Below, in pieces: positions 56,359 through 64,000 of a stretch of DNA of 64,000 bases (the stretch's first letter is position 1; each line of letters begins with the position of its first letter). The notes beneath the pieces were generated by a model. It ran no database searches, had not been told where the DNA came from, and worked only from the letters and a program-made list of their open reading frames with translations. The stretch covers positions 62,001 through 126,000 of the forward strand of contig JAHHHN010000003.1 in NCBI GenBank assembly GCA_019359325.1, written 5' to 3'. Origin of the DNA: Mojavia pulchra JT2-VF2 (lineage in GTDB: Bacteria; Cyanobacteriota; Cyanobacteriia; Cyanobacteriales; Nostocaceae). The position numbers and the translations under genes are program-made.

Positions 56359-56920
56359 TACTCTCTATTCTTTTGATGCTTTGGGCAACAGCTACTGTTA
56401 CTGCCCCTGGTTCTTCCTGTAAGCGGAAAATTTGTTTGGGAACTAATAACTTTACCTCCAAAGCAGCTAAGGAAAGAGTGAGGTGATGTGAATTTGCTTT
56501 CACGTTTAGAGATGGATGAAGTGGAACTTGTTCTGTCTTTTCCCATCTCTGGTTTGTCATTTTTAAATGCCAATTGACATGAGAAGCCGCGAGAATGGCA
56601 GATGCTTCCGCTACACTGGGAGTCCCGATTTCTTGCTCGCTAATTTTACCTGGGTTGGGGACACAGACGATTCTAAGAACTGCTGCCGGAAAGGTTTTTA
56701 AAGGTAAATTGCGTAGGCAGCAAAGTTCTACTAAACCGACTTCTGAGGCTTTATTGTCGATAGTAGCAATACCTGCGATCGCGCTTTGCTTTAGTTGATT
56801 TTCTTTTAATACTTGCTGAATTGCTGTTTCAATTAACTGCCGTGATGTACCTCGTCGACAACCAATTCCCACCCACAAAATTTGTGGCTGGCACTGTAAT
56901 TTAGAAAGTTTATCATTCAC
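56330..56920 (-). CDS. CbiG C-terminal domain protein (cobalamin biosynthesis)
   Basis: 196 aa, standalone C-terminal domain of cobalt-precorrin-5A hydrolase CbiG: WVGIGCRRGTSRQLIETAIQ, ATIDNKASEVGLVELCCLRN, VPNPGKISEQEIGTPSVAEA. In cyanobacteria this domain is often a separate gene, or fused to CobJ; here the N-terminal CbiG domain is absent. Residues after 120 (SAILAASHVNWHLKMTNQRW) diverge from the usual C-terminus. Minus strand; its 3' end overlaps the convergent holin-like gene by 29 bp. Confidence 0.88.
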   Translation of the reverse strand: MNDKLSKLQCQPQILWVGIGCRRGTSRQLIETAIQQVLKENQLKQSAIAGIATIDNKASEVGLVELCCLRNLPLKTFPAAVLRIVCVPNPGKISEQEIGTPSVAEASAILAASHVNWHLKMTNQRWEKTEQVPLHPSLNVKANSHHLTLSLAALEVKLLVPKQIFRLQEEPGAVTVAVAQSIKRIESINQLLSEHS

Positions 56921-57658
56921 TAGCCGTATTCTTATCAGTTAAATTAGAAAATTTTATTTCCTCAATAATTGCCCAAATTATTGCCAATTAGCCGCTTTAT
57001 ATGAGTTGTTTTACTTTAAGTTCAGTATGATACATAAAAATTGATCGTTAGAATACTTTTCCAGAAAGCTAAAAACTATATATTGATGTACATCTAGCAC
57101 AGTAGGAAACGCCGAGGCAGAGACCAGGTGAAAGGTAAAAAGTAAAAGATGAATTTCTAGATTCGTTTTTACTTCCTTAGAATTCTTGAGGCGCAAGTGT
57201 TTTGCCTTCTCTATCTTGGTGTTTCAATTTCTTCCTTCTTCGTTGCAGCGAATTTACAGAGTTGCGACGGAGTTTTGCTCTCTTCAGCATTTCTTTATTT
57301 GTTAGTGGTGGAATTAGTTATTTTATATCTCCTTTATACGAAGTTGAAAAGTTGATTTAATATCTAAGTTTTAGCTATTTTTATCAATTTTGTTTTAAAT
57401 TTCTTAAAATTTAGCGTTTGTCTGAGTAATAATTACTATAATAAAAATCCACCAAAGATGTGATACTTAGATTTGAGAATCATTTCCATTATCAACATCC
57501 AGCATCTATTTGCTCTTTTAGTGATTAAAATACTGTAAACAAGTGATTATTAGTATGAGCTAATCGAGTAAGTAATTATAATTACAACAACTACTGAGCA
57601 AATACCAAAAATTTTAATTAATCTAAAGTAAAGTTGTAGAAGATTATTAAAGAACCTA
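56921..57658. other. Gene-free AT-rich region
   Basis: About 740 bp between the CbiG-domain gene and the MITE-like element beside the ankyrin gene. No frame has a credible ribosome binding site or domain, and no hairpin terminator was found. Nothing recognised. Confidence 0.5.
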
Positions 57659-57754
57659 GGCGTTGCTGAATTGAAATATGATAGAAGCTTTTGGAAAAAT
57701 TAAAATTCTTTTCTCCCCCTGCTTGCCTTATTTATACCTTGATTCAGCAACGCC
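57659..57754. mobile_element. MITE-like element 4 (96 bp)
   Basis: Terminal inverted repeats GGCGTTGCTGAAT (57659-57671) and ATTCAGCAACGCC (57742-57754), perfect over 13 bp. AT-rich interior, no ORF. The GGCGTTGCTGAATC wording resembles insertion-sequence ends in cyanobacteria, so it may be a deletion derivative of an IS. It sits 8 bp after the stop of the ankyrin gene. No exact target duplication was seen. Confidence 0.7.
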
Positions 57755-57762
57755 AGAAATCA

Positions 57763-59046
57763 CTACTCCTGTGCCCCAGCTTTTCGCAAACTCCGCACAA
57801 TATTTTTATATCCATTAAATTCCGCAATCATCAAAGCTGTATAACCACCACGATTTTGCAAATTTACATCTGCCCCAGCTTCGAGCAATAATTGCACAGG
57901 CTCATAATAACCTCCTGATGCGGCCCACATCAATGCCGTTGCCCCCGCTGAGTCTTGAAAATTCACATCTGCCCCTTTAGCTAGCAACAATTGCATTACT
58001 TCTGGGTGATTGCGTTCAGTGGCTTTGAGCAAAGCTGTTTTGCCATCATCTACTGGTATATTCGCATCTGCACCGTAGTCCAGTAATACCTGCACCGTCT
58101 GAGTATGACCTTGAGATGCTGCTAAGGTCAAAGGTATCTCACCAAGATTTTTATCATGAACGTCAGCTCCACAACTCAACAATGATTCGACAATCTGGCT
58201 ATGTCCCTGCAAGGCTGCTACTAGTATAGGTGTATCACCAAGACGGTTCCTGATTTGCACATTTGCACCTCGGTTGAGTAAAACTTGCACTACATCAGCG
58301 TAGCCCTCAACAACGGCAAGGTGCAGAGCAGTTTCACCATCATTATCTTGGAGATTAATCTGGATGTCTCGCTCCAGTAAAACCGCTACAATTTCACCAT
58401 ATCCTGCTGCTGCTGCGGCTGATAGTGCAGTTCCACCATCTGTGTTTTTTACATTCACATCAGCCCCAGCCGCCAGTAGTGCTTGTACAACCTCCAAGTA
58501 TCCCAAGTCTGCTGCTATCATTAACAGCGTTTCATCGTCTTCATCTTGGGTATTGATATCTGCACCACTTTGGATAAATGCTTGGACAACGGCTGTGTGT
58601 CGGTGCTTAACTGCCAACTTTAAAGCTGTGTCATCATCTTTATCTGTAATATTTACCTCAGCGCCAGCAGCAAGTAAGGCTTTTACCACATCAACATTAC
58701 CTTTAAGTGCTGCTGCCATCAATGCTGTACTGCCATCTTCGTTGGTAGCATTGACATCTGCACCTCTAGATATTAAAAGCTGCACAATATCAAGCTGATT
58801 AGCACTAGCTGCCAGCATTAAAGCTGTTAAACCATAACGTTTTCTGGGTAGGTTAATATTTGCCCCAGCATCCAACAGCGATCGCACAATTTCGGTGTAG
58901 CCTAAATTAGCAGCAAACATTAACGCCGTAGTGCCATCGCGATCGCACACGTCCACCTTAGCACCAGCAGCTAGTAGCGTACATAGCCGCTTGATATCGC
59001 CACTCTTAGCAGCACTCAGCAGCAAAATATCATTGTTTTCAGTCAT
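57763..59046 (-). CDS. Ankyrin-repeat protein
   Basis: 427 aa, consisting almost only of about 12-13 ankyrin repeats of 33 residues: DGTTALMFAANLGYTEIVRS, LLDAGANINLPRKRYGLTAL and so on, with the usual G-TALM-AA pattern and LL-GA-V turns. No signal peptide, catalytic domain or capping domain beyond the repeats is visible, so it is a cytoplasmic protein-binding scaffold. The partner is unknown. Its 3' side is flanked by a MITE-like element. Confidence 0.93.
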   Translation of the reverse strand: MTENNDILLLSAAKSGDIKRLCTLLAAGAKVDVCDRDGTTALMFAANLGYTEIVRSLLDAGANINLPRKRYGLTALMLAASANQLDIVQLLISRGADVNATNEDGSTALMAAALKGNVDVVKALLAAGAEVNITDKDDDTALKLAVKHRHTAVVQAFIQSGADINTQDEDDETLLMIAADLGYLEVVQALLAAGADVNVKNTDGGTALSAAAAAGYGEIVAVLLERDIQINLQDNDGETALHLAVVEGYADVVQVLLNRGANVQIRNRLGDTPILVAALQGHSQIVESLLSCGADVHDKNLGEIPLTLAASQGHTQTVQVLLDYGADANIPVDDGKTALLKATERNHPEVMQLLLAKGADVNFQDSAGATALMWAASGGYYEPVQLLLEAGADVNLQNRGGYTALMIAEFNGYKNIVRSLRKAGAQE

Positions 59047-59277
59047 GGATGAAATTCCGCACAGGCGGTTTTTGTTGATTTAGCCCCAGAATTCAGTCTG
59101 AGATTGTTTATCAACTTTTGCAAGAGGGTGGAGTTAGAAATAGCAGAAAATAGTCAAAAAGGTCATGATTATTGCTGTCTACTTCTGTATACCCAGAACT
59201 GTCAATTCTATTTTGCGAACATAGAAAATAGAGTTATGCTAATTTTTATGAAGATTTAATAATCGGGCAACTAAACC

Positions 59278-59748
59278 ATGAATTTGGAACTTTCTGCATC
59301 TTTCAAGTATTGGCTGAACTTCTTTCACCCAGTAATGATGTGGCTACTATTAGCACTCTCGCTTTATGCTGCTTATCTAGGGCTACAAGTACAGCGTACT
59401 AGAAATGCTCAGGGTGATGAGAAGAAAGAATTGATTAAAGGTAGATATAACGTTAGACACTACCAAATTGGGTCTATACTTTTAGGTTTGATGGTAGCAG
59501 GTGCGATCGCTGGGATGGGTGTCACCTACATCAATAATGGTAAATTATTTGTCGGACCTCATCTGTTAGCAGGTCTTGGCATGACTAGCTTAATTGCATT
59601 TTCCGCTGCTCTATCTCCTTATATGCAAAAAGGAGCGAATTGGGCGCGCATGACTCATATTTTATTGAATTTCACACTTTTAGGATTGTTTGCTTGGCAG
59701 GCGGTCACTGGTGTGCAAATTGTCCAAAGAATTCTTACTAATGCCTAG
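59278..59748 (+). CDS. DUF4079 membrane protein
   Basis: 156 aa, four predicted helices (about 12-32, 61-84, 92-110, 122-146). Conserved points include His17 (FFHPVMMW), the loop RYNVRHYQIGSILLGLMVAG, GPHLLAGLGM and the final HILLNFTLLGLFAWQ. The pattern of histidines inside helices resembles cytochrome b561-like haem ligands, but that is inference. Widespread in cyanobacteria, function unknown. Confidence 0.88.
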   Translation: MNLELSASFKYWLNFFHPVMMWLLLALSLYAAYLGLQVQRTRNAQGDEKKELIKGRYNVRHYQIGSILLGLMVAGAIAGMGVTYINNGKLFVGPHLLAGLGMTSLIAFSAALSPYMQKGANWARMTHILLNFTLLGLFAWQAVTGVQIVQRILTNA

Positions 59749-59753
59749 AGAGT

Positions 59754-59800
59754 CAGTTATCAGTTACCAGTTTCTCGGCTGATAACTGATAACTGGCAAC
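59754..59800. repeat. Inverted repeat in a convergent gap
   Basis: CAGTTATCAG and CTGATAACTG are inverted around TTACCAGTTTCTCGG; further GATAACTG units follow. It lies between DUF4079 (ends 59748) and DUF1997 (ends 59809) genes and may act as a shared terminator. Confidence 0.6.
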
Positions 59801-59808
59801 TGAATGCT

Positions 59809-60492
59809 TTATCGCTTTTTCTTAGAGGTGACAGGAAAGGATATTCCCAAAGATTGGTGAAAATCCTCTTGCACTTTGTGAGTTAAGCGGCGAGAGACTT
59901 GGCGGACTATTTGGTTAAGTAAGCGATCGCCTGTAGATTGAATTAAAGACTTGGGCAATCGCTGAATAAACCGGGGAAAGTGAAGATAAACTATCAAATC
60001 CAGTTCCCACTCAATTCTTGTCACCTCACCATCATAGCTAGGTAAATCTTTTGCCTTATTTTCTATTAACTGGAGTGATGCCCGATAGTCTACGTCATAA
60101 CCAGGTGAACGGTAATCAGGAATAGGAATAGTACGAATATGGTAGACACCTTCCTCTGGGGGTAACAGTTCCAAACCAATTTTCGGCTCTACTTCATAAC
60201 CAAAAGAGCCAAAACGACCGATTATTAAAGCGTAGCCATTTTCTCCTAGCGGTTGCACCTTCATAGGTTCCGCACAGCGCACAAACCATGAGGCGTGAGC
60301 ATTAAGGTACTCAGCAACCGTTTGTACGGGAGCATACATTTCCATAAAATCGCTATAGTGACCGTAAAATTTTGTTAGGGTCGCTATACCTGCTCCTGTG
60401 AGTGCGTCCTCAGCTTCTACTGGGTCTGACACCACAGGCAAAACTGCTTCTGTTATTTCCAAAGATTGGTATTCGCCGTTTCTCGACAGCAT
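59809..60492 (-). CDS. DUF1997 protein
   Basis: 227 aa soluble protein of the DUF1997 family. Conserved wording: TKFYGHYSDFMEMYAPVQTV, AEYLNAHASWFVRCAEPMKV, NGYALIIGRFGSFGYEVEPK and the C-terminal HFPRFIQRLPKSLIQSTGDR. It has the look of a START-like hydrophobic-ligand fold (inference). Conserved in cyanobacteria and plastids. Function unknown. It converges with DUF4079. Confidence 0.9.
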   Translation of the reverse strand: MLSRNGEYQSLEITEAVLPVVSDPVEAEDALTGAGIATLTKFYGHYSDFMEMYAPVQTVAEYLNAHASWFVRCAEPMKVQPLGENGYALIIGRFGSFGYEVEPKIGLELLPPEEGVYHIRTIPIPDYRSPGYDVDYRASLQLIENKAKDLPSYDGEVTRIEWELDLIVYLHFPRFIQRLPKSLIQSTGDRLLNQIVRQVSRRLTHKVQEDFHQSLGISFPVTSKKKR

Positions 60493-60670
60493 AAATGCGT
60501 TCCTGTATTCTTTGGCGTTTGTCTATATTAATCGTTCCCAGCTTGCGTGGGTCTATTCGCACTCAGTTTATATTTTGGCTGAATCCTTATTAATCTGTCA
60601 TGAACTTCATAGAATCACTAAAATAAAGAACTGAACAAGAACATATTAGTTTCCTAGGATAGCGTTTATC

Positions 60671-61330
60671 ATGAAAGCATTTGTAGCAGGGGCAACAGGT
60701 GAGACAGGTCGTCGGATTGTGCAAGAGCTGATAGCGCGTAACATTCCCGTCCGTGCTTTGGTTCGGGATACCGAGAAAGCCAGAGCGATTTTGCCTCCTG
60801 AGGCCGAACTGGTAGTAGGCGATGTGTTGAACCCAGCAAGCCTGAATACTGCTTTAGGTGATAGCACAGTCCTATTGTGTGCTACTGGCGCAAAACCCAG
60901 CTTTGACCCTACTGGGCCGTACAAAGTGGATTTTGAAGGTACTAAAAATTTAGTAGATGCTGCTAAAGCAAAGCGAATTGAGCATTTTGTCTTTGTTTCT
61001 TCTTTGTGTACTTCAAAGTTTTTCCATCCACTAAACTTGTTCTGGCTAATTTTGGTTTGGAAAAAACAAGCTGAGGAGTATCTGCAAAAAAGCGGTCTTA
61101 CCTATACAATTGTGCGACCAGGTGGGTTGAAGAATGAAGATAACTCCAATCCTATAGTGATGCAGAGTGCTGATACATTGTTTGATGGCAGTATTCCTCG
61201 CCAAAAAGTCGCCCAGGTTTGTGTGGAAGCCCTATCTGAACCAGCCGCACGTAATAAAATTATCGAAATTGTTGCCAAACCAGAGGCTACCTCTAAAAGT
61301 TTTGGCGAGCTATTTGCTAACGTCGCCTGA
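60671..61330 (+). CDS. SDR-family NAD(P)-dependent oxidoreductase, atypical (NmrA/Tic62-like)
   Basis: 219 aa. Nucleotide loop GATGETGRRI (residues 8-17), typical of atypical short-chain dehydrogenases that sense or bind NADPH, ARALVRD-type Arg after strand 2, and HFVFVSSLCTSKFF with no catalytic YxxxK in the classical place. The KQAEEYLQKSGLTYTIVRPGGL segment is shared with Tic62/Ycf39-like proteins. It may act in redox sensing or assembly rather than catalysis; this is inference. Confidence 0.9.
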   Translation: MKAFVAGATGETGRRIVQELIARNIPVRALVRDTEKARAILPPEAELVVGDVLNPASLNTALGDSTVLLCATGAKPSFDPTGPYKVDFEGTKNLVDAAKAKRIEHFVFVSSLCTSKFFHPLNLFWLILVWKKQAEEYLQKSGLTYTIVRPGGLKNEDNSNPIVMQSADTLFDGSIPRQKVAQVCVEALSEPAARNKIIEIVAKPEATSKSFGELFANVA

Positions 61331-61336
61331 TTAAAT

Positions 61337-61515
61337 AGTGCTGAGTGCCCAGTTGTGAGTGCTGAGTTGCAAGTGTTGAGCAAGCAGCCACTCGGTTGCA
61401 AAAGCAGTACTGCAAAGAGAAGTTGCAAGGAGGATTCCCTCATTTTTCGCTAAAGGCGTTCCCGCAGGGTAGATTAAAAATTCTTTCTCACTCACGACTC
61501 AGCACTCAGAACTAA
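61337..61515. repeat. Inverted, repeat-rich element between SDR and endolysin-like genes
   Basis: The left arm TAGTGCTGAGTGCCCAGT, then TGAGTGCTGAG, and the right arm CTCAGCACTCAGAACTA form an imperfect inverted pair around a spacer. The wording GAGTGCTGAG also occurs near 17641 and 36297-36330, so it is a dispersed short repeat. Confidence 0.55.
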
Positions 61516-61590
61516 ATTAATGAGATTTGCTGAAATCAGTGCATCGACCATTGTTGTTAGCTAAAAGAGTGAATATTAAGGAGTCAAACT

Positions 61591-62340
61591 CTGAAAGGCT
61601 TTAAATTCAAAGGTGTTGAGAAACTGATTGGCCCTATAGCCGCGCTTCTCGGTTTCGTATATTTGTTGCAGTGGTATATACATGGAGACCTGCGATCGCC
61701 TTCCGATCCCGTCTTCGGAGGTCAACAGCCACCCTTAGTCATGAAAGGTGGCGATCCTTATATCCGAGCTTTGATGCGAACTATCTCCGCCAGCGAAGCA
61801 AACAGCAAACGTCCCTATTCTCTGTTATATGGTGGCCAGCAGGTTAGTGACCTCAGCCGTCATCCTGAAATATGTGTCACCATTGTTACTGGCCCCAACA
61901 CGGGTAATTGTTCTACTGCTGCTGGTAGATATCAAATCATCAACACCACTTGGTTTCAAATTGCCCCGCGCTACCATCCCAACCCAATGGAGATTATGTT
62001 TTGGACTTCTTATAGTTTTGAAGCAGAGTATCAAGATGTAGTGGTTTACCGATGGTTAAGTGATTCTAAATTTTGGGGAACTGATATTTCCCAACAATTG
62101 CGTCAGGGTAGATTAAACGAAGTTTTGCGCCGACTATCTCCCACTTGGACAAGCTTAGGATATGGGATAGAGACTAATTCTATTAGTCGCTTTTTGCCTA
62201 AGATTTACCAAAAAATATTGCAAGAAGAATTAAAAGCAACTAATCCACCACCATCACCAAACTCAACTCTAAACCCAATCCCTACACCTCTCCCATCCAC
62301 CCCGGTAAAAAGAGTTTCATCTGATATTTCCCTTTCATAG
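61591..62340 (+). CDS. Lambda-endolysin-like glycan hydrolase, membrane-anchored
   Basis: Resembles the phage lambda R endolysin (lytic transglycosylase): catalytic Glu in RTISASEANSKRP, then YSLLYGGQQVSDLSRHP, a loop ending GNCSTAAGRYQIINTTWFQI and a C-terminal LGYGI. With the CTG start at 61591 (249 aa), AAGGAG lies 7 nt upstream, and the protein begins with a membrane segment KLIGPIAALLGFVYLLQWYI (residues 12-31). The only in-frame NTG codons downstream (TTG 61663) would cut through that helix. The C-terminus is a Pro/Ser-rich tail. No holin, capsid or other phage gene is nearby. Confidence 0.82.
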   Translation: MKGFKFKGVEKLIGPIAALLGFVYLLQWYIHGDLRSPSDPVFGGQQPPLVMKGGDPYIRALMRTISASEANSKRPYSLLYGGQQVSDLSRHPEICVTIVTGPNTGNCSTAAGRYQIINTTWFQIAPRYHPNPMEIMFWTSYSFEAEYQDVVVYRWLSDSKFWGTDISQQLRQGRLNEVLRRLSPTWTSLGYGIETNSISRFLPKIYQKILQEELKATNPPPSPNSTLNPIPTPLPSTPVKRVSSDISLS

Positions 62341-62555
62341 GAGAAGTGTTTTGGTGTTTGGTTAATTAACCTAAATAACTTTCATATTGAGGACTTAATT
62401 CCTCAAAAAAATCCTTGGCTATAGATTTGTTATTATGCCAATTTCAACTGACATGATGTGAGTTTAATTAATACAAAAAATTAAAAAACAAAATTTTATT
62501 TAAAATTATTTAATAGCATTTTTTCTTAATCTTGATAATTCATAGATTGCACTGT
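62341..62555. other. AT-rich convergent spacer
   Basis: 215 bp between convergent endolysin-like and menH genes. No clear hairpin terminator and no gene. Confidence 0.4.
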
Positions 62556-63383
62556 CTATGATTTATTGAAAAACTCTTTAACATTTTGCACAAAATCATT
62601 GGTATTTTCAAAGTGAACGTTATGGCCAGCATTGCTAACTATTTTTAGCTGTATAGCATCACACAAATTTGCCATTTCTGTATTAATATTTACAAACTTT
62701 TTATCATCTTCTCCAGCTATTAACAGTAAAGGATTTTTGTTTTCTTTAAGTTTTTCCCATAAAGAAGGCTGACATCCAGTACCTAATAGTTTCAGTGATT
62801 TACTCAATTCTACGGGATGATTTTGTAACCTATTTTCTACCATATAGTTATATTTTGGATGATTTTTGATATTACCAAAAATCGCTTGATTGTACCAATT
62901 CGATAAAAATGCTGCAAAATCTTTTCTTTCAATGCTTCTAGCTAATTTTCTAGCTATTTGTGAATCGCGGTGAATTCTTTCTAACCGTTCTGTTTCTGTT
63001 GCCAAACCAGGAGAAGCTGATTCCAGAACAACTTTAATAAAACGTTCTGGAAAATGCAGGGTCAGATATAAAGCTAATCTTCCACCCATTGAATAGCCAA
63101 CTAAAAAGCATTTGGGAATTTTTAAATCATCCAATAAATGAATTAAGGCATCAGCAGTTTTTGGCATTGTATAGTAATCATCGCCACCCAAAACTTGAGT
63201 TTTACCGTGTCCGGGAAGGTCAAGAATTAAATAAGAGAATTCATCAGATAATATTTGTATGGCTTCATCAAACTCATCGATATTACCCATGAATCCATGC
63301 AAAAAAAGAATTATTGGCTTATCTAGGTTATTAATCAAAGAATAGTGAAATTGATAATTTTCGAGAGTCATATTACAGGACAT
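62556..63383 (-). CDS. menH: 2-succinyl-6-hydroxy-2,4-cyclohexadiene-1-carboxylate synthase (MenH), alpha/beta hydrolase
   Basis: 275 aa alpha/beta hydrolase of the phylloquinone/menaquinone pathway. HGFMG oxyanion motif near residue 30, nucleophile elbow GYSMGGRLALYL (Ser in SMGG), and the characteristic SASPGLATETERLERIHRD; His in NAGHNVHFENT completes the triad. The IEPYGR-like stretch of canonical MenH is not obvious, so a general hydrolase remains possible, but ESASPGL is strongly MenH-like. Start ATG at 63383 or five codons in. No other men gene is next to it. Confidence 0.85.
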   Translation of the reverse strand: MSCNMTLENYQFHYSLINNLDKPIILFLHGFMGNIDEFDEAIQILSDEFSYLILDLPGHGKTQVLGGDDYYTMPKTADALIHLLDDLKIPKCFLVGYSMGGRLALYLTLHFPERFIKVVLESASPGLATETERLERIHRDSQIARKLARSIERKDFAAFLSNWYNQAIFGNIKNHPKYNYMVENRLQNHPVELSKSLKLLGTGCQPSLWEKLKENKNPLLLIAGEDDKKFVNINTEMANLCDAIQLKIVSNAGHNVHFENTNDFVQNVKEFFNKS

Positions 63384-63442
63384 ATTGAAAAACCCTGGCA
63401 GTTTTGCTTCGCCTGGGTTTATTACTGATATTTTTCTGCTCT

Positions 63443-63844
63443 TTAAGGCAAAAATCGATCTAAAGCCGCTTTAAGTTGTTCAAGTTCAACTTCCATATTG
63501 CCCTCTTTGGCAGCTCTAGCAATACATTCAGTTAAATGTTCATCTAGAACAATTCGTGCTACCCGATCTAATGCACCCCGCACGGCAGCAATTTGTAATA
63601 AAACATCAGGACAAGGGCTATTTTGCTGCACCATTGTCTTAATACCACGGATGTGTCCTTCTATACGCGCTAATCGATTAACAATTCGCCGTAAGGACTC
63701 TTCACTATGAACGTGAGGATGAACCGATTCTCCATGTGCAGGAGTATGATCTAAATGTTCCTGGTCTGTGCTGTGATGATGGGAGTGTTCTGCCTGCTGG
63801 GGTGTAGGCAAGGATTCTTTAGGTAATCGGTTTAATCCATTCAT
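63443..63844 (-). CDS. CsoR/RcnR family metal-sensing repressor (InrS-like), His-rich N-terminus
   Basis: 133 aa. All-helical DUF156 fold: LRRIVNRLARIEGHIRGIKT, MVQQNSPCPDVLLQIAAVRG, LDEHLTECIARAAKEG. The metal-site residues Cys78, His103 and Cys107 keep the Cys-25-His-x3-Cys spacing of CsoR (Cu) and InrS (Ni). A His-rich N-terminus (AEHSHHHSTDQEH, HPHVHSEE) could add ligands, as histidine near the N-terminus of InrS does. In Synechocystis, InrS represses a nickel exporter; no exporter is in the window, so the metal is not settled. Confidence 0.9.
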   Translation of the reverse strand: MNGLNRLPKESLPTPQQAEHSHHHSTDQEHLDHTPAHGESVHPHVHSEESLRRIVNRLARIEGHIRGIKTMVQQNSPCPDVLLQIAAVRGALDRVARIVLDEHLTECIARAAKEGNMEVELEQLKAALDRFLP

Positions 63845-64000
63845 GGGTTATCAAAGTTCTGGTCGTACTAAGATACTAGCCTAGGGAGCGATCGCTCATT
63901 GGTAATCGGTAAGGGTGTAAGAGGATAATTACCAATTCCCAATATTCGATATGGGGTGAAATCCGAACCTTTTAAGGGATAATCTCCATAATAGCTTTTG
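63845..64000. other. Right-hand end of window
   Basis: 156 bp upstream of the metal sensor. It contains a GCGATCGC HIP1 site (about 63888) and a GGTAATCGGTAAG-type short repeat. No gene or CsoR-type operator (G-tract palindrome) was recognised. Confidence 0.4.

Noticed and set aside
57691-57891. 66-residue + strand frame
   Set aside because: It spans the MITE-like element and the 3' end of the ankyrin gene, antisense, with no domain.
58364-58798. 144-residue + strand frame
   Set aside because: Antisense shadow of the ankyrin repeats, kept open by their periodicity.

Overview
The window looks like a chromosomal segment of a filamentous, probably Nostocales, cyanobacterium. The evidence is the many copies of the HIP1 palindrome GCGATCGC (for example at 12269-12276), heptamer-type short tandem repeats (GGGGACT, GGGGATT, GGGGACA) in many gaps, several small MITE-like elements, and cyanobacterium-typical genes: a GUN4-domain protein, DUF4079 and DUF1997 proteins, a PII-like protein, a short RRM protein, and 6S RNA directly after purK. 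The assignment rests on gene content and repeats only.

Layout. 1-8800: the 3' part of homoserine dehydrogenase, a CPA2 antiporter with a universal-stress domain, two unrecognised membrane proteins, mtnA and a small lipoprotein. 8900-15400: a MalK-type ABC ATPase, a GUN4 protein with an orphan HicB, a 42-bp tandem repeat, isocitrate dehydrogenase, a membrane-targeted Mn superoxide dismutase, a LysE exporter and a frameshifted monooxygenase relic. 15400-22500: signalling genes, including a PAS kinase and a divergent cassette of a cNMP-domain kinase, a UBP-type zinc-finger protein, and a response regulator fused to Grx-like and TrxR-like domains that lack their redox cysteines. 22600-32000: central carbon metabolism (transaldolase, pyruvate kinase, GAPDH, phosphoketolase) around infC, an RRM protein, a PII-like protein and thioredoxin. 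32800-47200: a large CBS-PAS hybrid kinase, rimM-avtA, glutathione-dependent formaldehyde dehydrogenase, an aldo/keto reductase, a DUF433/DUF5615 toxin-antitoxin pair, a dynamin-like GTPase and PhoD. 47200-64000: a Cache kinase, pentapeptide-purK-6S RNA, paired M16 peptidases (one with a dead motif), a peptidoglycan-binding protein, a holin-like protein, a CbiG C-domain, an ankyrin protein, a lambda-endolysin-like protein, MenH and a CsoR/InrS-type metal sensor.

Most genes are ordinary housekeeping or sensory genes. No prophage, CRISPR array, rRNA or tRNA was recognised. The points most worth following are the cysteine-less redox-domain response regulator cassette, the near-cognate start of infC, a possible CTG start on the endolysin-like gene, the 42-bp repeat that is open on both strands, repeat-derived residues at the N-terminus of RimM, and three MITE-like elements that share a core but carry different ends.
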